64,000 bases of DNA from the NCBI GenBank assembly GCA_009760855.2, contig WPIO01000003.1, positions 12,080,001-12,144,000 of the forward strand, in the 5' to 3' direction. Below the pieces are notes generated by a model that had not been told where the DNA came from, did not search any database, and saw only the letters and a list, made by a program, of their open reading frames with translations. The stretch is from Cristatella mucedo (Eukaryota > Bryozoa > Phylactolaemata > Cristatellidae). Position 1 is the first letter of the stretch, and the number at the start of each line of letters is the position of its first letter. The translations under genes and the position numbers were made by a program. Positions 42,514 through 54,524 of this stretch are shown in pieces.

Positions 42514-45500
42514 AAAATCCCTCCTGGCTTTTACGCTCTGCTTAAAATATACTTATATATCTGTGTGATTTGGTATCTGATCATTTTTTGTTATTTTTTC
42601 AAAGTCGTGCACGCTAGTCTTCTAGCGAGAGCAGGGTTGAGTCCAAATGACTGGCTGCTGCTTGGTGGGCCATGGTCGATTGAAGAACACCGTGGTATAA
42701 CAATTAACAGAACAATTTCGTCATTTTTCTAGAGCCCATAACCTAAGTTGAAGCAGTCGGTTGACCGTAGGCCTAGTTTGTTCATGACGATGGATTTTGA
42801 TGCAAAGCACGAAGTGTATATTAATTTGTCAATGTTTCTGCTGCCCTTGCATCAGATTTAGAAGTTTCAGCATAGTGAAAACGGTCGGAGCTGTGTTCTA
42901 TGCTATGGTAAGTTCATGTTAAGATAGGGGTGCGTCATGGGACATCGTCAGGGTTATGGTTATGGTATGACGGAAGACGATATTTTAAAATTGGGGATCT
43001 AGAAATCGAACTAGAAAACGCCGGGTCACTAATAGGAGGCTCACATCCCTCCAAGATATCTCATCTGTCAAGCATGAAATCTTAGGTATCGTACTAACGA
43101 TAATAATGAATTTTTTATAGCGCCTTAAGAAAACTAAACTTCTTCGGGGGGGGGGGCTTGTGATAGCAAGGAAGCGTATGAATGTATACATGATAATAAC
43201 GCACTATTTCAACATGATCAAGTCCTTAAAAGACGACTCACATGGTCGGAGCTAATACTTGGGGGAACGTGGTTTCTACCTTTTCATTGTCGTCCAGTCA
43301 GGGGACGTCGTGTGTCAGTTGGTGGAGTGACCAAACTTTATTATAAACCATTGGTTGACCCACATGAAGATGCTAGTTTTTCACTTACGCCGTCGTTGTA
43401 TGGCCCCTTTGACTGTACTTACCTAAAGGGACACGCCGAGAGTCGAAACCCAACCCGGAAACTTCGCTGCTTCAGGTTTGCAATGACCTGAACAACGCTA
43501 TTGTACGACGATGATGAGCCGGCTCCTTCGCTGGCTCGACTAGATATTGCAGCAACAGAATACTAACACTTGATAAAGCGCCCGCAGAGAACTCAATCTC
43601 TTTCTAGGCGCTTTACGTTTGCATTTCACACAATTGATCACACGAGACCCCTTTGAGGCGCCTCTCGACAAGCTTACGTATCTGTGGCACATTGCTAAAC
43701 CAAGTTAGGCATTACGTCAATGAGAGACGTCAGATTGTTCATGTTGGTGACTTTCGGTCATCCAGAAAGCTCCTTAAATACGGGGTGCCCCTGGTTCAGT
43801 GTTATGCCCTCCATTTCACTATTTGTATTCACTTATCTATTTTAACCATCTTCCTCCGGTCGATGTCATAACCTAACGCAATTTTCGCTTTCATTTTGTC
43901 GCCGATGACTCGGCTCTACCTAGCTAGTCCTTGGACCTTCTAACCCTCGCTCCTCATCCGACCCACTTAATACCCTAGCTGCCCGCATCGACCACGTTCG
44001 CGTTTGGACGACGGGGCGTTGCACACCTTCCGTGCAAAGCTTCAGACTTTATGAAAACGAGGCTTGACAATTTTTTGAGAAAGCTAAAAATCCTCTGGGG
44101 CGTCGCGAATTCAATTCCCCGTCGCGACGCTTCCATGGATGAGGTGACGAGATTCCTCTGCAACCTGAGCCGAATAGATATACCGGCCGCTGTGCACCAT
44201 CCGGGTGCTGGCAGCTTCATCCTCTTCGAATGGAGGCTGCTGATTTATTCTCATGTTGGAACTACGAAAGCTTCTGGGCTGCGTGCCATCGGCGTAGAGC
44301 TTCCAGCTGTCGAACGATCGTGTTCGCCAAGCGTTGCACTGGAGCGGCGGGGGAACGGGACGGGTGCTCGATGGAGCTCCGGAGGGCTCAGCGTGCAAAT
44401 TCGCAATTTGTTTCTAGAGGAGACTACCACTAATTTGTTCTGTATAGGCGACCGTGCTCTTAATTGGAGGCGGCGGAGCCAGAAGACGGCTAACAGAGAC
44501 GGCGGCTAACGAGGCCAGCCTTGGGCGGCGCACCTTCCGCACCTCAAAGGTCCGCCTTCAAAAAGCGAAGAGTGAACTGCGCTCGAAGAAACCTGAGTAG
44601 GTAACATTCCGAGGGGCGGGACATCCCCTTTACTTCAGTGCTACAAATGAGGCTTGAGGTTCATTTGAGAGAATGCTGAAATCTTTCTAGAACCCGCCCG
44701 CTATGAAATTACCTAAACCGCTTCCCCCCCCTTTTTGATACCACGCCCGAGTCCTGCAATATACGCTGGCAACTAATGTAGCAACTGGTCCAAGGATCTT
44801 GATCATTCAGCAAGCGTTCCTCCTGTATTTACCAAGCCCGGAACCGCATGCGACCTGTTAAGCAGCGGCGGCTTCTTAACGTTTGCATGCTTCGAGCCGT
44901 ATGTTCCATAACATTTTTATTCTGAATGCTCTGAGCACTTTTTATTGTTATTGTTTTTTTCTGCAGCATATCAAGCTAACCCTAAGAAAACTGCGTCTAT
45001 GCAGCCTCTAATGTTGACCCCTAAATCTGCTCACGGCTGACTAAATTGTCAGGATAGAAAAATGCGATATCTTATGTCATACCTCACGCAACTTCCTGTC
45101 TCGCCAATTCAGACCATCCCACTTGAAAAATTCCCGGTAATGGGCCTGCTTGTAGGTGTGAAACCGTCATGCAGGCATGCGCGCCGAAATTTTGTGTGTC
45201 AGCGTGCTCCCAATAGCTTTCTATTGGGACCTTCAATCGCTTGCGGCGAGACGCACTCTTCAGGATTGCGTACTAGGCACGCGTCGCGTAGCAAGCCAGG
45301 TCAGCAGGGGTTAGACAGTCATAACTGGAGTCGCGCGTCCAGCTATTCCAGCTGTAGGTAGCACACTCGATAGTCAAATTGACATCAAGGGGGCGTCTTT
45401 CGCGAAGCCGCCGTCTCTACGGCAGAGCCGACATCTGGCCACGGAGAATTTCAGCAACTGTTACGTGCTGCCGCTTCGTGCCAATCGTTCGGTCACCACA

Positions 45501-45965
45501 AGAAACGCCGACGTTCGATGGTTTCACGCAAAGTTTAGTAAATAAATCAGTCTTTAACTCGTGAATAGACTGTGACTAAGCGCTTAATATAGCTTAGTGG
45601 GTTTTCATGAATTAAACAGATAAATGGGCCCAGATTTGAGAGGCTAAGATATGCATCTTAACAAATACAATGGTGAACTGAAAAATTCAGTCACAGCCTA
45701 ATCTGGCTTCCCATTTCTAATTTTGAATTTGCATTCTGCTTAGAACCCACTCTTGCGTCGCTGTCGTGATTACTGCAAGCATAGAGCTGAGTTGTTGACT
45801 GCTCAGAATAATTGCATTTTTCTTAGTAAAGCTGAGACACTAGTTCTTGCTGTGAGCATAGCGGCGTCGGCGGTCGTTGTCTGCACTTGAAACAGTCGCG
45901 TACTCAAATTGCGTCGAAGCATGTAAGTCGGCTGCAGCAGCGAAACTCAACTGGCCGTCTCTGAA
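42514..45965. other. Intergenic stretch between KAT7 and a minus-strand gene
   Basis: No supported exon. It holds two antisense copies of the LINE tail (about 43098-43145 and 43568-43625). A region at 44050-44520 is GC-richer, with overlapping open frames on both strands (up to 152 codons); none has a recognisable motif or convincing splice site. Confidence 0.4.
43568..43625 (-). repeat. LINE 3' tail, antisense
   Basis: ACTTGATAAAGCGCC..CAGAGAACTCAATCTC is the inverse of the tail hairpin seen at 49640-49685. Confidence 0.75.
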
Positions 45966-46216
45966 CTACGGCTGAGTACCCCGAAGGACCTCTTGAGGTG
46001 GCCCTTGCACAACCGCTGTTTGGTAACAGTAGGTTACAGTTGTCAGAGGCTCTTGGACTTCCTGCGCTTCGTCCGTGACGCCAGGTCCTTGCTGGTCTTG
46101 AGCATTCGGCTGACTCTCTGGGTCAGCAGAGGTGTACACAATACACTGAGTCACCGCTTCCGTGTCTTCGCCCATTGCCGGATCGCTGGCTGTCGGAATA
46201 ATCACATCTTGTGTTT
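45966..46216 (-). CDS. Candidate last exon A of a membrane-protein gene (cytoplasmic tail)
   Basis: On the minus strand: acceptor TTTCCTTAG (46217-46218 is the AG), then an open frame ETQDVIIPTASDPAMGED and onward to a TAG at 45968-45966. It needs one base from the upstream exon (phase 1), exactly what the membrane exon at 53030-53140 leaves. The tail is acidic and Gln/Pro-rich with several Tyr (VYTSA, TYCYQTA). No family recognised. Confidence 0.5.
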
Positions 46217-46511
46217 CTAAGGAAAGTAAGAAGAAAATTACGGAGCGAGCGTCCTGCATTATTGTATGCCGGCTCCACAAAGCGAGCGTATAGGAGATCT
46301 GTAAAGTCTGCCGTGCGGCTTTCAAGCTAACTGACATCGCGAACTGGGAAAACTCGGCGACGCTATAATTAGATGGTAACAAGTGGCCTAGCCAGACTTT
46401 TGTGCCTCTAGCCCTTGACCGTGAGGAGCGAGATATGAGCTCAAAGACTGCCGTCGATTCCGAGATGCTGGCTGGCTGCTAGAGTCGCCGCGTAGATGCT
46501 TGCGGAAATTT

Positions 46512-46750
46512 TTAAGTCCGGTAGCTCCTCGCCGTAGTCTCATTGGGCATAGGACTGCTGGGCTTCAGTGAGCTGCGGTCAAAAGGCTGCATAAACATAG
46601 GCATCTTTTGCACCCATTTGGCGTCCGTCGTCGTCGCAGTTCCATCCTCGATCAACCGGGGACGAGCCAGCTGATTGGTAGCATCCAAAGGCGACTCGCT
46701 ATAGTATAGCAAGCCCGGGTAGTCGCCGCGGCTTAGCAGCCTGCGCAGAG
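46512..46750 (-). CDS. Candidate last exon B of the same membrane-protein gene
   Basis: On the minus strand: acceptor TTTTCTAAACCAG (AG at 46752-46751), then ALRRLLSRGDYPGLLYYSES and onward, with MPMFMQPFDRSSLKPSSPMP, to TAA at 46514-46512. It also starts after one base of a codon, so it joins the membrane exon in frame. No acceptable donor is visible inside it, so it is best read as a terminal exon. No family recognised. Confidence 0.5.
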
Positions 46751-47589
46751 CTGGTTTAGAAAATGCTAAATTCGCTGGCAATTCTCTAACCGGTTCTTTT
46801 AAGACACTCGCCACCTCCCTACACCTCCGAGTTTACTCATAATATTGCGGTAGAGCCAAGCATTAAATGCGCGGCGTCTCTGCACAGCACCTTAGCTTGC
46901 GGTCGCCATTCCTTCCTGACAACGGCCGGCAACACATCCTGTCTTGTGGGTTTGACGATACCCAAACTAGGTCGCTGAGCAACTACTGGTGCGTTCGACG
47001 TTATCGCTAGCCATGCATTCACCGATCAAAATTATGTATCAGTAACGTGTACGTATTTTGACTAGATTGAATGTCGGTTCTTTATGGAAGCTAGATTTGT
47101 GGTCGATTAAGTCGAGGGTTAGGTTTGGTGTAATTGAAATAATCAGAGAATATCGGAGACCACTGGGTTCGACCGAATGATAGGAAAGACCGTGCAAATA
47201 CCCGTCGCGTAAAAAGCAGCCTGATTGGCTGCTAGTAGTCGTAGTTTTACGGTTTATTGCGGGCTCATGGTTTTATCGGTTTGTGGGATTATGGTTGAAT
47301 GAGTTGATGTTCTACGAGGATGTGTCACTGCCGGGACAGGAGCAGGCAGTGGGAAACACGATGGAGGAAAGAATGACTTGCGGCGTATTGCTGCGAGCGT
47401 TGACGGAATATACCTGTGTAGGAGCCCTCCTCGGCGTCTACCTTTCGTCATGTGTGTACCGGCGCGTGCTTGGTGTCAGGGCGTCAGGTTGCAGTAGCAA
47501 ACAAATATTGCACCTAGTATAACGCGATTTTCTAGAATCTTAACGAGGTAGCCGATGAAAATTTTTAAGAATTTCTAATTTTTTTAAAA

Positions 47590-47705
47590 TTCGCGCATTA
47601 AAGATAAACTAGTTGATAATAATAAACTAGTAAATAAATAATAAATAAATAATATTAAAGCTAAAAATAAATAAATAAATAATATTAATGATAAACTAGT
47701 TATAA
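47590..47705 (+). repeat. AT-rich TAAA/TAATA repeat
   Basis: A low-complexity stretch of AAATAAAT and AATATTAA units containing an imperfect direct repeat of GATAAACTAGTT-like sequence at both ends. Confidence 0.8.
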
Positions 47706-48956
47706 ATGCGAGCTCAAATTTTGGTGGTTGTCAGATGACTGGAACATGGTCAATAAAATTATTATGTAAAACCTATTTAAACCGGAAGTAGTACATCGAG
47801 CTCAACAAAATAATTTTCTTTGAAAAATAACAGCCGGAACTGCGGTTTTCTGGTGAACTCTGCGAATATAAGCTTCTCAGCCTAAACGGACCCTCAAAAA
47901 TAATTTTGGAAAATTATAAAATGTAAAACTTTCCCGGAAATGACACGCCCCTCGAGATCACACGTCCGACTGGTAGTATAACAAGATCATAAAAGAGTAA
48001 ACCCCCTATCGGCAGGGTGCCTAGTCACACCTCTGCTTCCCCGTCCCGCCCATAGCAACCGGCGGTAAACGGCATTCCAAGGCCCACTCCTTATTTAATT
48101 GGCATAAACATGTTTACATTAGTATGTTTACATCGGATCATAAACCGGAAGTGACTATCGTTCGGCGAGTAGACGAACATTAGGGATAATGAATTGAGAA
48201 TTTACTGCTGCCGGGGCCGCCGTAACTAAGGAGTCCATTATCACTGCACCGCATGAATCCTGGGACAGCTGATCTAGTTCATGTAGCAGCCATAACGCGC
48301 GTGGCGACGGCCGCGAGTGGCACTTTGTTAGACGGCCTGTCAGCGTGGTGACTTGGATAGAACTAGCGCGTCGTTTAATGGAAGCCAGTCTGAAAATGTT
48401 GATTCACTTCTATTCAAGGAAATTTAGGTGATTTCAAGTTCTCATTTATGTCGTTAGTAGTTGGATATTTGTATTGGCGAATGCCGGTGAGCCGTCCGGC
48501 TGTAGCCTGGATTGACGGCCTGCGGTATGAGACCTATTGCGGATATGTTCTACTTAGGCTGTATGAGGATCTTGTTAGGGTGACCTATTCATAAGATCCA
48601 TATTTATCTATCTATTGAATTGTTCGTGCGATGATAGCGTTTCCTAGTGCTGCCTCTTGGTTATAGCTAGGAGTTCTCAAGTTTATCTGCAAACGACAGT
48701 CCAATGTCTGCTGTCATTTACGTCATATCTCCTAAAATTATTATACGATCGCCTTAAAAATTTGGAATATATGATTGATTGTAGTTACATAATCATTCCA
48801 GCCTTCTCGCATGCATATTGGACCTCAGTAGATAGACTTATTTTGGTCAAAACTGGCTGTGTTTGTCATGCTAAGCCTTTGTCATCCTTTCACTCACATG
48901 TCGTAAAAATGTCGCAGGTAGGCTAATAGTGACCCAATCAACGTGAAATTCGAAAT

Positions 48957-49700
48957 ACATGCTCGTAAGTATGTGTTTCCAGGTTGCCACGTCCAAGTTG
49001 GTCCATGCATTCGTGACATCTCGTCTCGACTTCTGCAACTCACTGCTTACTGGCCTACCAGCATGTGCGATCAGGCGATTGCAGCTGGTGCAAAACTCAG
49101 CAGCTAGGCTTGTCTGTCGTGAGCGTCGCAGTTGCCACATTACTCCACTTCTCGCCGACCTGCACTGGCTACCAGTCAAGCAACGGATTGACTTCAAGGT
49201 TTTGTCGCTCACTTTTAGGTCCCTTCATTCTATGGCTCCAGCCTATCTCTCCGACGTACTCCCCCATCGTACCACCAGCTTTTCGGAATCCAACAGTCTA
49301 GAAATACCTCGTACAAACCTTAAATCCTTTGGAGACCGTGCATTTAGTTCGTATGCTCCCAAAGCCTGGAACTCCCTCCCGACCTGCGTGAGAACATCCC
49401 ATGACCTGACCACATTTAAAAGGAACTTCAAAACACCTATTTAGGACAGCATTTAGTGGGTCCCTGTGATTCGTCCTTGATGTGCTTATGCGTGCTGACA
49501 CTGTGCATGCTGCCACTAACCACATTTGCATGCTGACCCTGTGCATGTCACCCCTAACCATGTTATTCATTTTGTTTGTTTTTCAAGCATGATTTTACCT
49601 ACCATTCAATTGCATTTCACTTTGCAGCAAATGTAAAGCGCCTAGAGAGAGATTAAGTTCTCTGAGGGCGCTTTATCAAGTGCTTTATTTTTAAATATAA
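48957..49700 (+). mobile_element. Non-LTR retrotransposon (L2/CR1/Jockey-like) 3' end with reverse transcriptase C-terminus
   Basis: A frame at 48959-49444 encodes [73 protein letters not shown] and LTTFKRNFK, the hallmark C-terminal region of ORF2 in this LINE group. Catalytic reverse transcriptase motifs and the endonuclease are missing, so the copy is 5'-truncated, as is usual. The 3' UTR ends with the hairpin tail GCGCCTAGAGAGAGATTAAG followed by AAATATAATAATA. Coding sequence is still nearly intact here, so this is a fairly young copy. Confidence 0.92.
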
Positions 49701-49925
49701 TAATAATAGTAATTCACTTGATAAAGCGCCCTCAGAGAACTTAATCTCTCTCTAGGCGCTTTACATTTGCTGCAAAGTGAAATGCAATGGAATGGTAAGT
49801 AAAATCATGCTTGAAAAACAAACGAAATGAATAACATGGTTAGGGGTGACATGCACAGGGTCAGCATGCAAATTTGGTTAGTGGCAGCACTCACAGTGTC
49901 AGCACGCATAAATAGTAACAATCTT
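49701..49925 (-). mobile_element. Inverted LINE 3' UTR copy facing the previous one
   Basis: Near-identical inverse of 49480-49690: it starts with ACTTGATAAAGCGCCCTCAG, passes TCATGCTTGAAAAACAAACG, and ends near GTGTCAGCACGCATAA. With its neighbour it forms a palindrome with arms of about 210 bases and a short AT-rich centre. Confidence 0.9.
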
Positions 49926-50343
49926 GTTTTTCGTCACCTACATGCTTTGGCAGCTTAAGTTGGCTTCTCTTGAGTGGTCACAGCAGTAGTACTTGGTATC
50001 TCATCAATTGTACAACTTGGTCGATACTTGGCCGATCTGTATGAAATTTGGAATATGGGTGGGGCTCACCTGTCTCCATGTTCCCCCTCCCGTGCATCTA
50101 AGCATCTATTTTGTGGGGATAACTTCTACTACTGGCCGCCTTACCCCCTACTATGAAATCTGCTCAACATCTGTAGTAGTTGTCGAGCGGCTGACTTGCT
50201 TCTCTAGTCCAACGAACCGCCATTGTTTTTTCGCTGTGCAAAATGCACAAGCAGAGCTAGCTATAACTGGAGCGAGTCACCTTTTCTCTAAATGTGCAGT
50301 AATCTGAATGGCCTAAAAGGGCAATACAATATTGTGCAGATGT

Positions 50344-50780
50344 AGTTTGATTGTATGCATGCTCCTGACAAGGCGCTGGTGAGCAGCATCACCGAGAGGG
50401 GCCGGTGCACAGCTGCTGTCCGCCTGTGATGTGGCATGGACACAGGCCGGTAACCCGCTGGTGAACAGATAGTGGATTCACTAGCAGGGTCGGCCGGCTC
50501 ACAGTTATGGTCCTAGATGAGTCATCGGGGTCGACCTGGGGACAGGAGCAGTCGAGGAGAGGAGAGTCGAGTGGGAGAAGGGGGCCAGGGGAGCCGTGCG
50601 GCCTTCGACTCCGTGCGTCGTGCAATAAACTGTTGGCGTTGTTCATCGGCTGGCTCTCTGCTGTGCGAACCGAACGACAGCAGATACTAACCGAGCAAAG
50701 AATGCCAGTTCCTTGTCCAAGACTTCCGCCTATTAGCGGCTGTCGTCCAAGTACCGGCCGGACTGGCCCTGCCGGGCCTA
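50344..50780 (+). repeat. Dispersed repeat R2, copy 2 (possible solo LTR)
   Basis: Begins TTTGATTGTATGCA, like 20832. Shares GGACACAGGCC, GTAACCCGCTGGTGAACAGA, GTGGATTCAC and GTCGAGTGGGAGAAG with copy 1, then has CAATAAACTGTTG and GTGCGAACC. The open frames across it on both strands are not gene-like. Confidence 0.55.
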
Positions 50781-50834
50781 CTAATTCAGCTATGCAATAT
50801 TGCACAGATTCGAGAGCCTGCCTAGATAAAGATG

Positions 50835-50945
50835 CCACAGCCGAGTTGGACCATGCATTTGCAACGTCTCGTCTCGACTTAGTCACTCTCCTTGCAAGTC
50901 TTCCTTTCTGCTCAGTAAGACGCTTCGGACGGTGGTAAACTCTCT
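50835..50945 (+). mobile_element. Short LINE reverse transcriptase fragment
   Basis: TTGGACCATGCATTTGCAAC and GTCTCGTCTCGACTTAGTC encode LDHAFATSRLDL, a match to the [12 protein letters not shown] segment at 48989; the frame then decays. Confidence 0.7.
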
Positions 50946-51629
50946 TAGCAGCTGCCAGCGTTATGGCTGCCTCATTAATTACATCAAACCAGCCCCCCCC
51001 CCCCGCGCAAGTAGTGCATCGGTTTCAGTTCCTATCACTCAATTCTAGGCCCTTCTTTCTCGTTCTTCGGCCGGCTATTCAGCACTACTTCGTCACCATG
51101 CTCCCTTTGTAGTCGTTTACACTATGAGCAAGTCGATCTGCAGGACAGCGTGTGGCTCTCTGCGAGCCGAATAAGTATAGCAGCCATCATGTTGATAGAG
51201 AAGAACGCAAGACCTCGGCTTATGGTGCAGACTGGTCGACATAGAGCAGCGTTTCTAATTTTGGAGCAGCAGGCCAACTGACAATTGGCCAAATACTACA
51301 CATCTAACAAGTTCACAGCGATGAGCGTATCTGCCAAGACTACTTTAGCAAACATATCTGCCAAGACTGTGACAAATTAACCACATCGTAAAGGTCAATG
51401 CGTTATTTTTTTCTAACTTGACCGGTGAGGCGACAACTAAGTATTGGAATCTGAGGCCAGGCAATTATGAAGGGGCTTTGGAAATATTATACTCTCTGGA
51501 AATTTAACGGAGGGGTTGAGGTTGCAAAAGACTTTACTTGCACGAGGTAGCCTTGAAATACCGCTAGATTCTGCATATATTTCCTTATTGCCAAGAGTCG
51601 AACCTGCAAGTCTGACTCGAATTGTTTAG

Positions 51630-51970
51630 CCATACTTAGTTTGAACCTCAAAACATTGGGAGACCGTGCCTTTAGTTCGTATACTCCCAAAGCCAGCCTG
51701 GAACTCACTCCCGACGCACATAGCAAAGTCTCCTGACACTACGACATTTAAAAAGAAGCTTAACACACACCTGGTTATTACGGCATTTACTTAATCTCGT
51801 TGATTCGTCCTTCGTGTGCGTAAGCCTGCTTACATTGTGCCTGCTGCTTCACGGGTATTAACACCAATCATTTGGTAATGCTTTCTCTACAACATCTGCA
51901 AAGTGCCCATACAGAGATTCAGTTCTCTGAGAGCGCTATAAAAATGTATTATCATAATAATTATCATTAT
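51630..51970 (+). mobile_element. LINE 3' fragment, second subfamily
   Basis: CTCAAAACATTGGGAGACCG, TGCCTTTAGTTCGTATACTC, then TTCGTCCTTCGTGTGCG and a tail AGTGCCCATACAGAGATTCA..GAGAGCGCTATAAAAATG. It is more diverged than the 48957 copy and has a distinct tail (GTGCCCATACAGAGATT). Confidence 0.8.
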
Positions 51971-53029
51971 TCGGGTGATAAGATCGTGCCAGAGATGGTA
52001 AAAGGAGCTGATATTAGGTTAGTATTACATGTATGCCCAGAGGGTAATTGGATCGCACTACATCAGTTAAATTTAATATAGTTTAAAGTTGAATATATTT
52101 CAAAGCGTATCATTCTCATAAATCTAAATTCAGTTTTAAATTAGTGAGACTTCCAAAAGAGAAGCAGCTGATTTACCTGGTAGCTATTAGCATCGCACGC
52201 CTCTGCTAGGTCGGAGATGGCCAGATCACGGCCAGCGCCGGAAATTGCTTTCGCATGCTACCTCTTTACATATTTGAAAGATGAGAATGGCTTACGCGGT
52301 AAAGAAATACCGCGTCCCATCCAACATCTCCCAAAATAATGCTGAGTACTCGGTCGACGGATGGACTTTGGTCGGTTGGACCAAAAGACTGTATTGCCCT
52401 CTAGAGCGTGATTGGTGGGTGATTTTAGCTCTTCGCTCCAAAATGCTCCCAGCTCGAGGAATGTATGCAAATGTAGTCGTGTAGCTTTGCGCTCATGCAA
52501 GTTTCCTGCTAAAATCAGGGGGTCCGCTGTAGCCGCAGCCAAGTCAAGCAAAAAGCTCCACGACGCCTACAACTTGTCTTAAATTTACGGGTTAGCAAAC
52601 ATGCCTTGACCGTTTCACGCTCGTATCCCTTCGCGACAATATTCCTCCCCCGGTAACAATCTATCAAAGGATCAGATAGAGATACGAGGACAGTCGACCG
52701 AGAGCTGCTTATCCACTTGATCTGAAGTGTCTGCCTTTGTGAGCCTGCAGACGAGCACGTCACTCTAGAAGTGCAAGAAATCTGTGCAATCCGTGAGCTG
52801 GTTATTTTGCTTTACGCCTAAAGTATTGCTGGAAACATTCCGACCCGTTAACCGACCGAGCAACCGCCTGTCGTAGCACAGAGCGCGCACCGTATGGGAC
52901 GGCGGCTGCCGTAGAAAGCTAAGCAGTCAAAAACAGCAGCGCGCTGCTCCTCTGCAGCAAATTGCGTCGCTCGTCAGATTGAGTCGCGGAGACAGTGGAC
53001 GAAACAATTTGCAACAAAGAAATACCTAC

Positions 53030-53140
53030 CAACTTTGACGGACGGATCGGCAGACCGAAGACACAGCACGACGATGGGCGTGACGATGCCTAATGCAATT
53101 ATTATACCCAGCAGTATGTAGGCAATGCCCCATGAGTAAT
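53030..53140 (-). CDS. Transmembrane exon of an unrecognised single-pass membrane protein
   Basis: On the minus strand: acceptor CATTTTCAG (AG at 53142-53141) and donor GTAGGT from 53029. Length 111 bases, entering and leaving after one base of a codon. It encodes YSW, then about 24 hydrophobic residues (GIAYILLGIIIALGIVTPIV plus VLCL), then RSADPSVKV. Arg directly after the helix suggests a type I topology with the C-terminus in the cytoplasm. Upstream ectodomain exons are not settled; candidates with weak donors exist at 56892-57110 and 54126-54368. The decayed kelch exons at 58807-59724 could also belong to this transcription unit. Confidence 0.6.
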
Positions 53141-53504
53141 CTGAAAATGTATTGTAAAGTGCGAAAAAATTTTGCGAATGACTATCTACTCTCACCGTTA
53201 ACCAAATATAGCCTACTATGAGAATTGCAAAACGGCTCGACAGCGTGCCGTGTCAACAATTTGCTTACATCTCTACAATCATTACTGTATTGAAAGATAC
53301 CGATTAGACTTTAGTCCGTAATCCATTTATTTTAAATTAAAATCATGCAAGCTTTGCGGCGTCGTTTTGGCCAGATTTGAGCCAGTAGTTACCACCAGCT
53401 TGCGATATCTGCCTTTCATCAGTGCTGCAGGTCTACCCGAGCTCTCTTACGCAGTACGTGAGCGGCGGCGAGCCTGAAAGGGCCGGGCCTATACTGTGGG
53501 CTTG

Positions 53505-53720
53505 TAATGTAATGTATCTCCGTCTGTAACTCCACAAATTCATAAAGACCATGTGGGTGTTACGCAGGAGAGTTTTGTATAGCGCACTCACAGCCTAAGC
53601 GGCTTTCGGTACGCATTCGGTAGCCAACAGACTTCGTCTCACGCAACAAAGAGAAAGTGGGAAGCATAGCAGAGTCATGAGAGTAGTTGAGGTAGTGAGT
53701 AGCATAGAAGTAGCGGCTTG
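53505..53720 (+). repeat. Dispersed repeat R1, copy 2
   Basis: Closely similar to 33985-34230 throughout, including GTGGGTGTTACGCAGGAGAG and CATTCGGTAGCCAACAGACT. It is followed by a SINE family 1 3' remnant (CTAGCTGATTTAACAGCCTC, about 53740). A 20-base piece also recurs near 62270 (ATGTCACGCAACAAAG). Confidence 0.8.
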
Positions 53721-54524
53721 AAGAAAGTTGCGCTGAAATGCTAGCTGATTTAACAGCCTCTTTTTATAATGACACGGCAACAGCAAAAGTTATTTGACCA
53801 ACCTCAAAGAACTTAAGGCAAAGTCTATCTCGAAGGGTCTTTAGGCGGGAACCCTAAAGAGGCAGAAGAAAATAATAGTTGCCCCTGATGTAAGTCCCAC
53901 AATGTAGCAGATACTGAAAGCGATATCCTATTGTGCGATAAATTCAACATATATAAGTATTAGTGTAAGCAGTGAAGAACTACGGGGTAATATTTTTAGT
54001 CCAGTACCAAGAGAAGATGTCGGCCGAAATTTGCACGGCGTTGTTATCATCTAACTAGGCGAACCCTAGTGGGAGCGAGCGTTGAGCAAAGAATTCACAG
54101 CATTAAAGCATGCAAATTTGCCTCATCATCCACAAAAAGCCTTCGGGTGCCACAGACTTTTGGATGGAGAGATTTTTGTGGTTTGCCTGGACTCCGGTGT
54201 ACCGGTTAGACGGCAGGAGTAGTCCTGAGAATACAGCGAGTCCTTAAGAAGGTGAAGCTCAGGACATTCCCTACTGGAGAAGTTAAGCTCTAGGGAAGCC
54301 GCCGAATGATTTGTATTCGCGCAAATAGAGTACAGCCTAAACTGCTTCGTCAATAAATGGGGTCGCATTTTGGCATAAGATGAGCGAACTCGTAGGTACC
54401 CGCCGCGCCTTTGTTTACCGGGTTTAAATACTGACCAATCAGATGTGAGCCTGGCTATTTATTGACACTCGGCGAAGATGCAGGTTGTTAGGGATATAAT
54501 ATTAGACCCCACCCCACCCTAATC

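Larger units (their letters stand above)
46751..53029. other. Presumed intron of the minus-strand membrane-protein gene, repeat-rich
   Basis: Contains the best LINE copy of the window, its inverted partner, repeat R2, and other LINE fragments listed separately. Open frames at 46837-47022 and 52258-52551 on the minus strand look weakly coding-like, but I found no splice sites that fit them to the flanking exons. Confidence 0.4.

Noticed and set aside
44050-44520. 152-codon plus-strand frame and overlapping minus-strand frames
   Set aside because: No motif, both strands open, GC-rich; probably chance.
46837-47022. 61-codon minus-strand frame ending near ATGAGTAAAC
   Set aside because: A stop falls at the only good donor in the long frame, and the alternative 43-base exon does not match the phase of the membrane exon.
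50389-50938. Overlapping 165- and 143-codon frames on opposite strands
   Set aside because: They lie over dispersed repeat R2 and a LINE scrap; no protein family is apparent.
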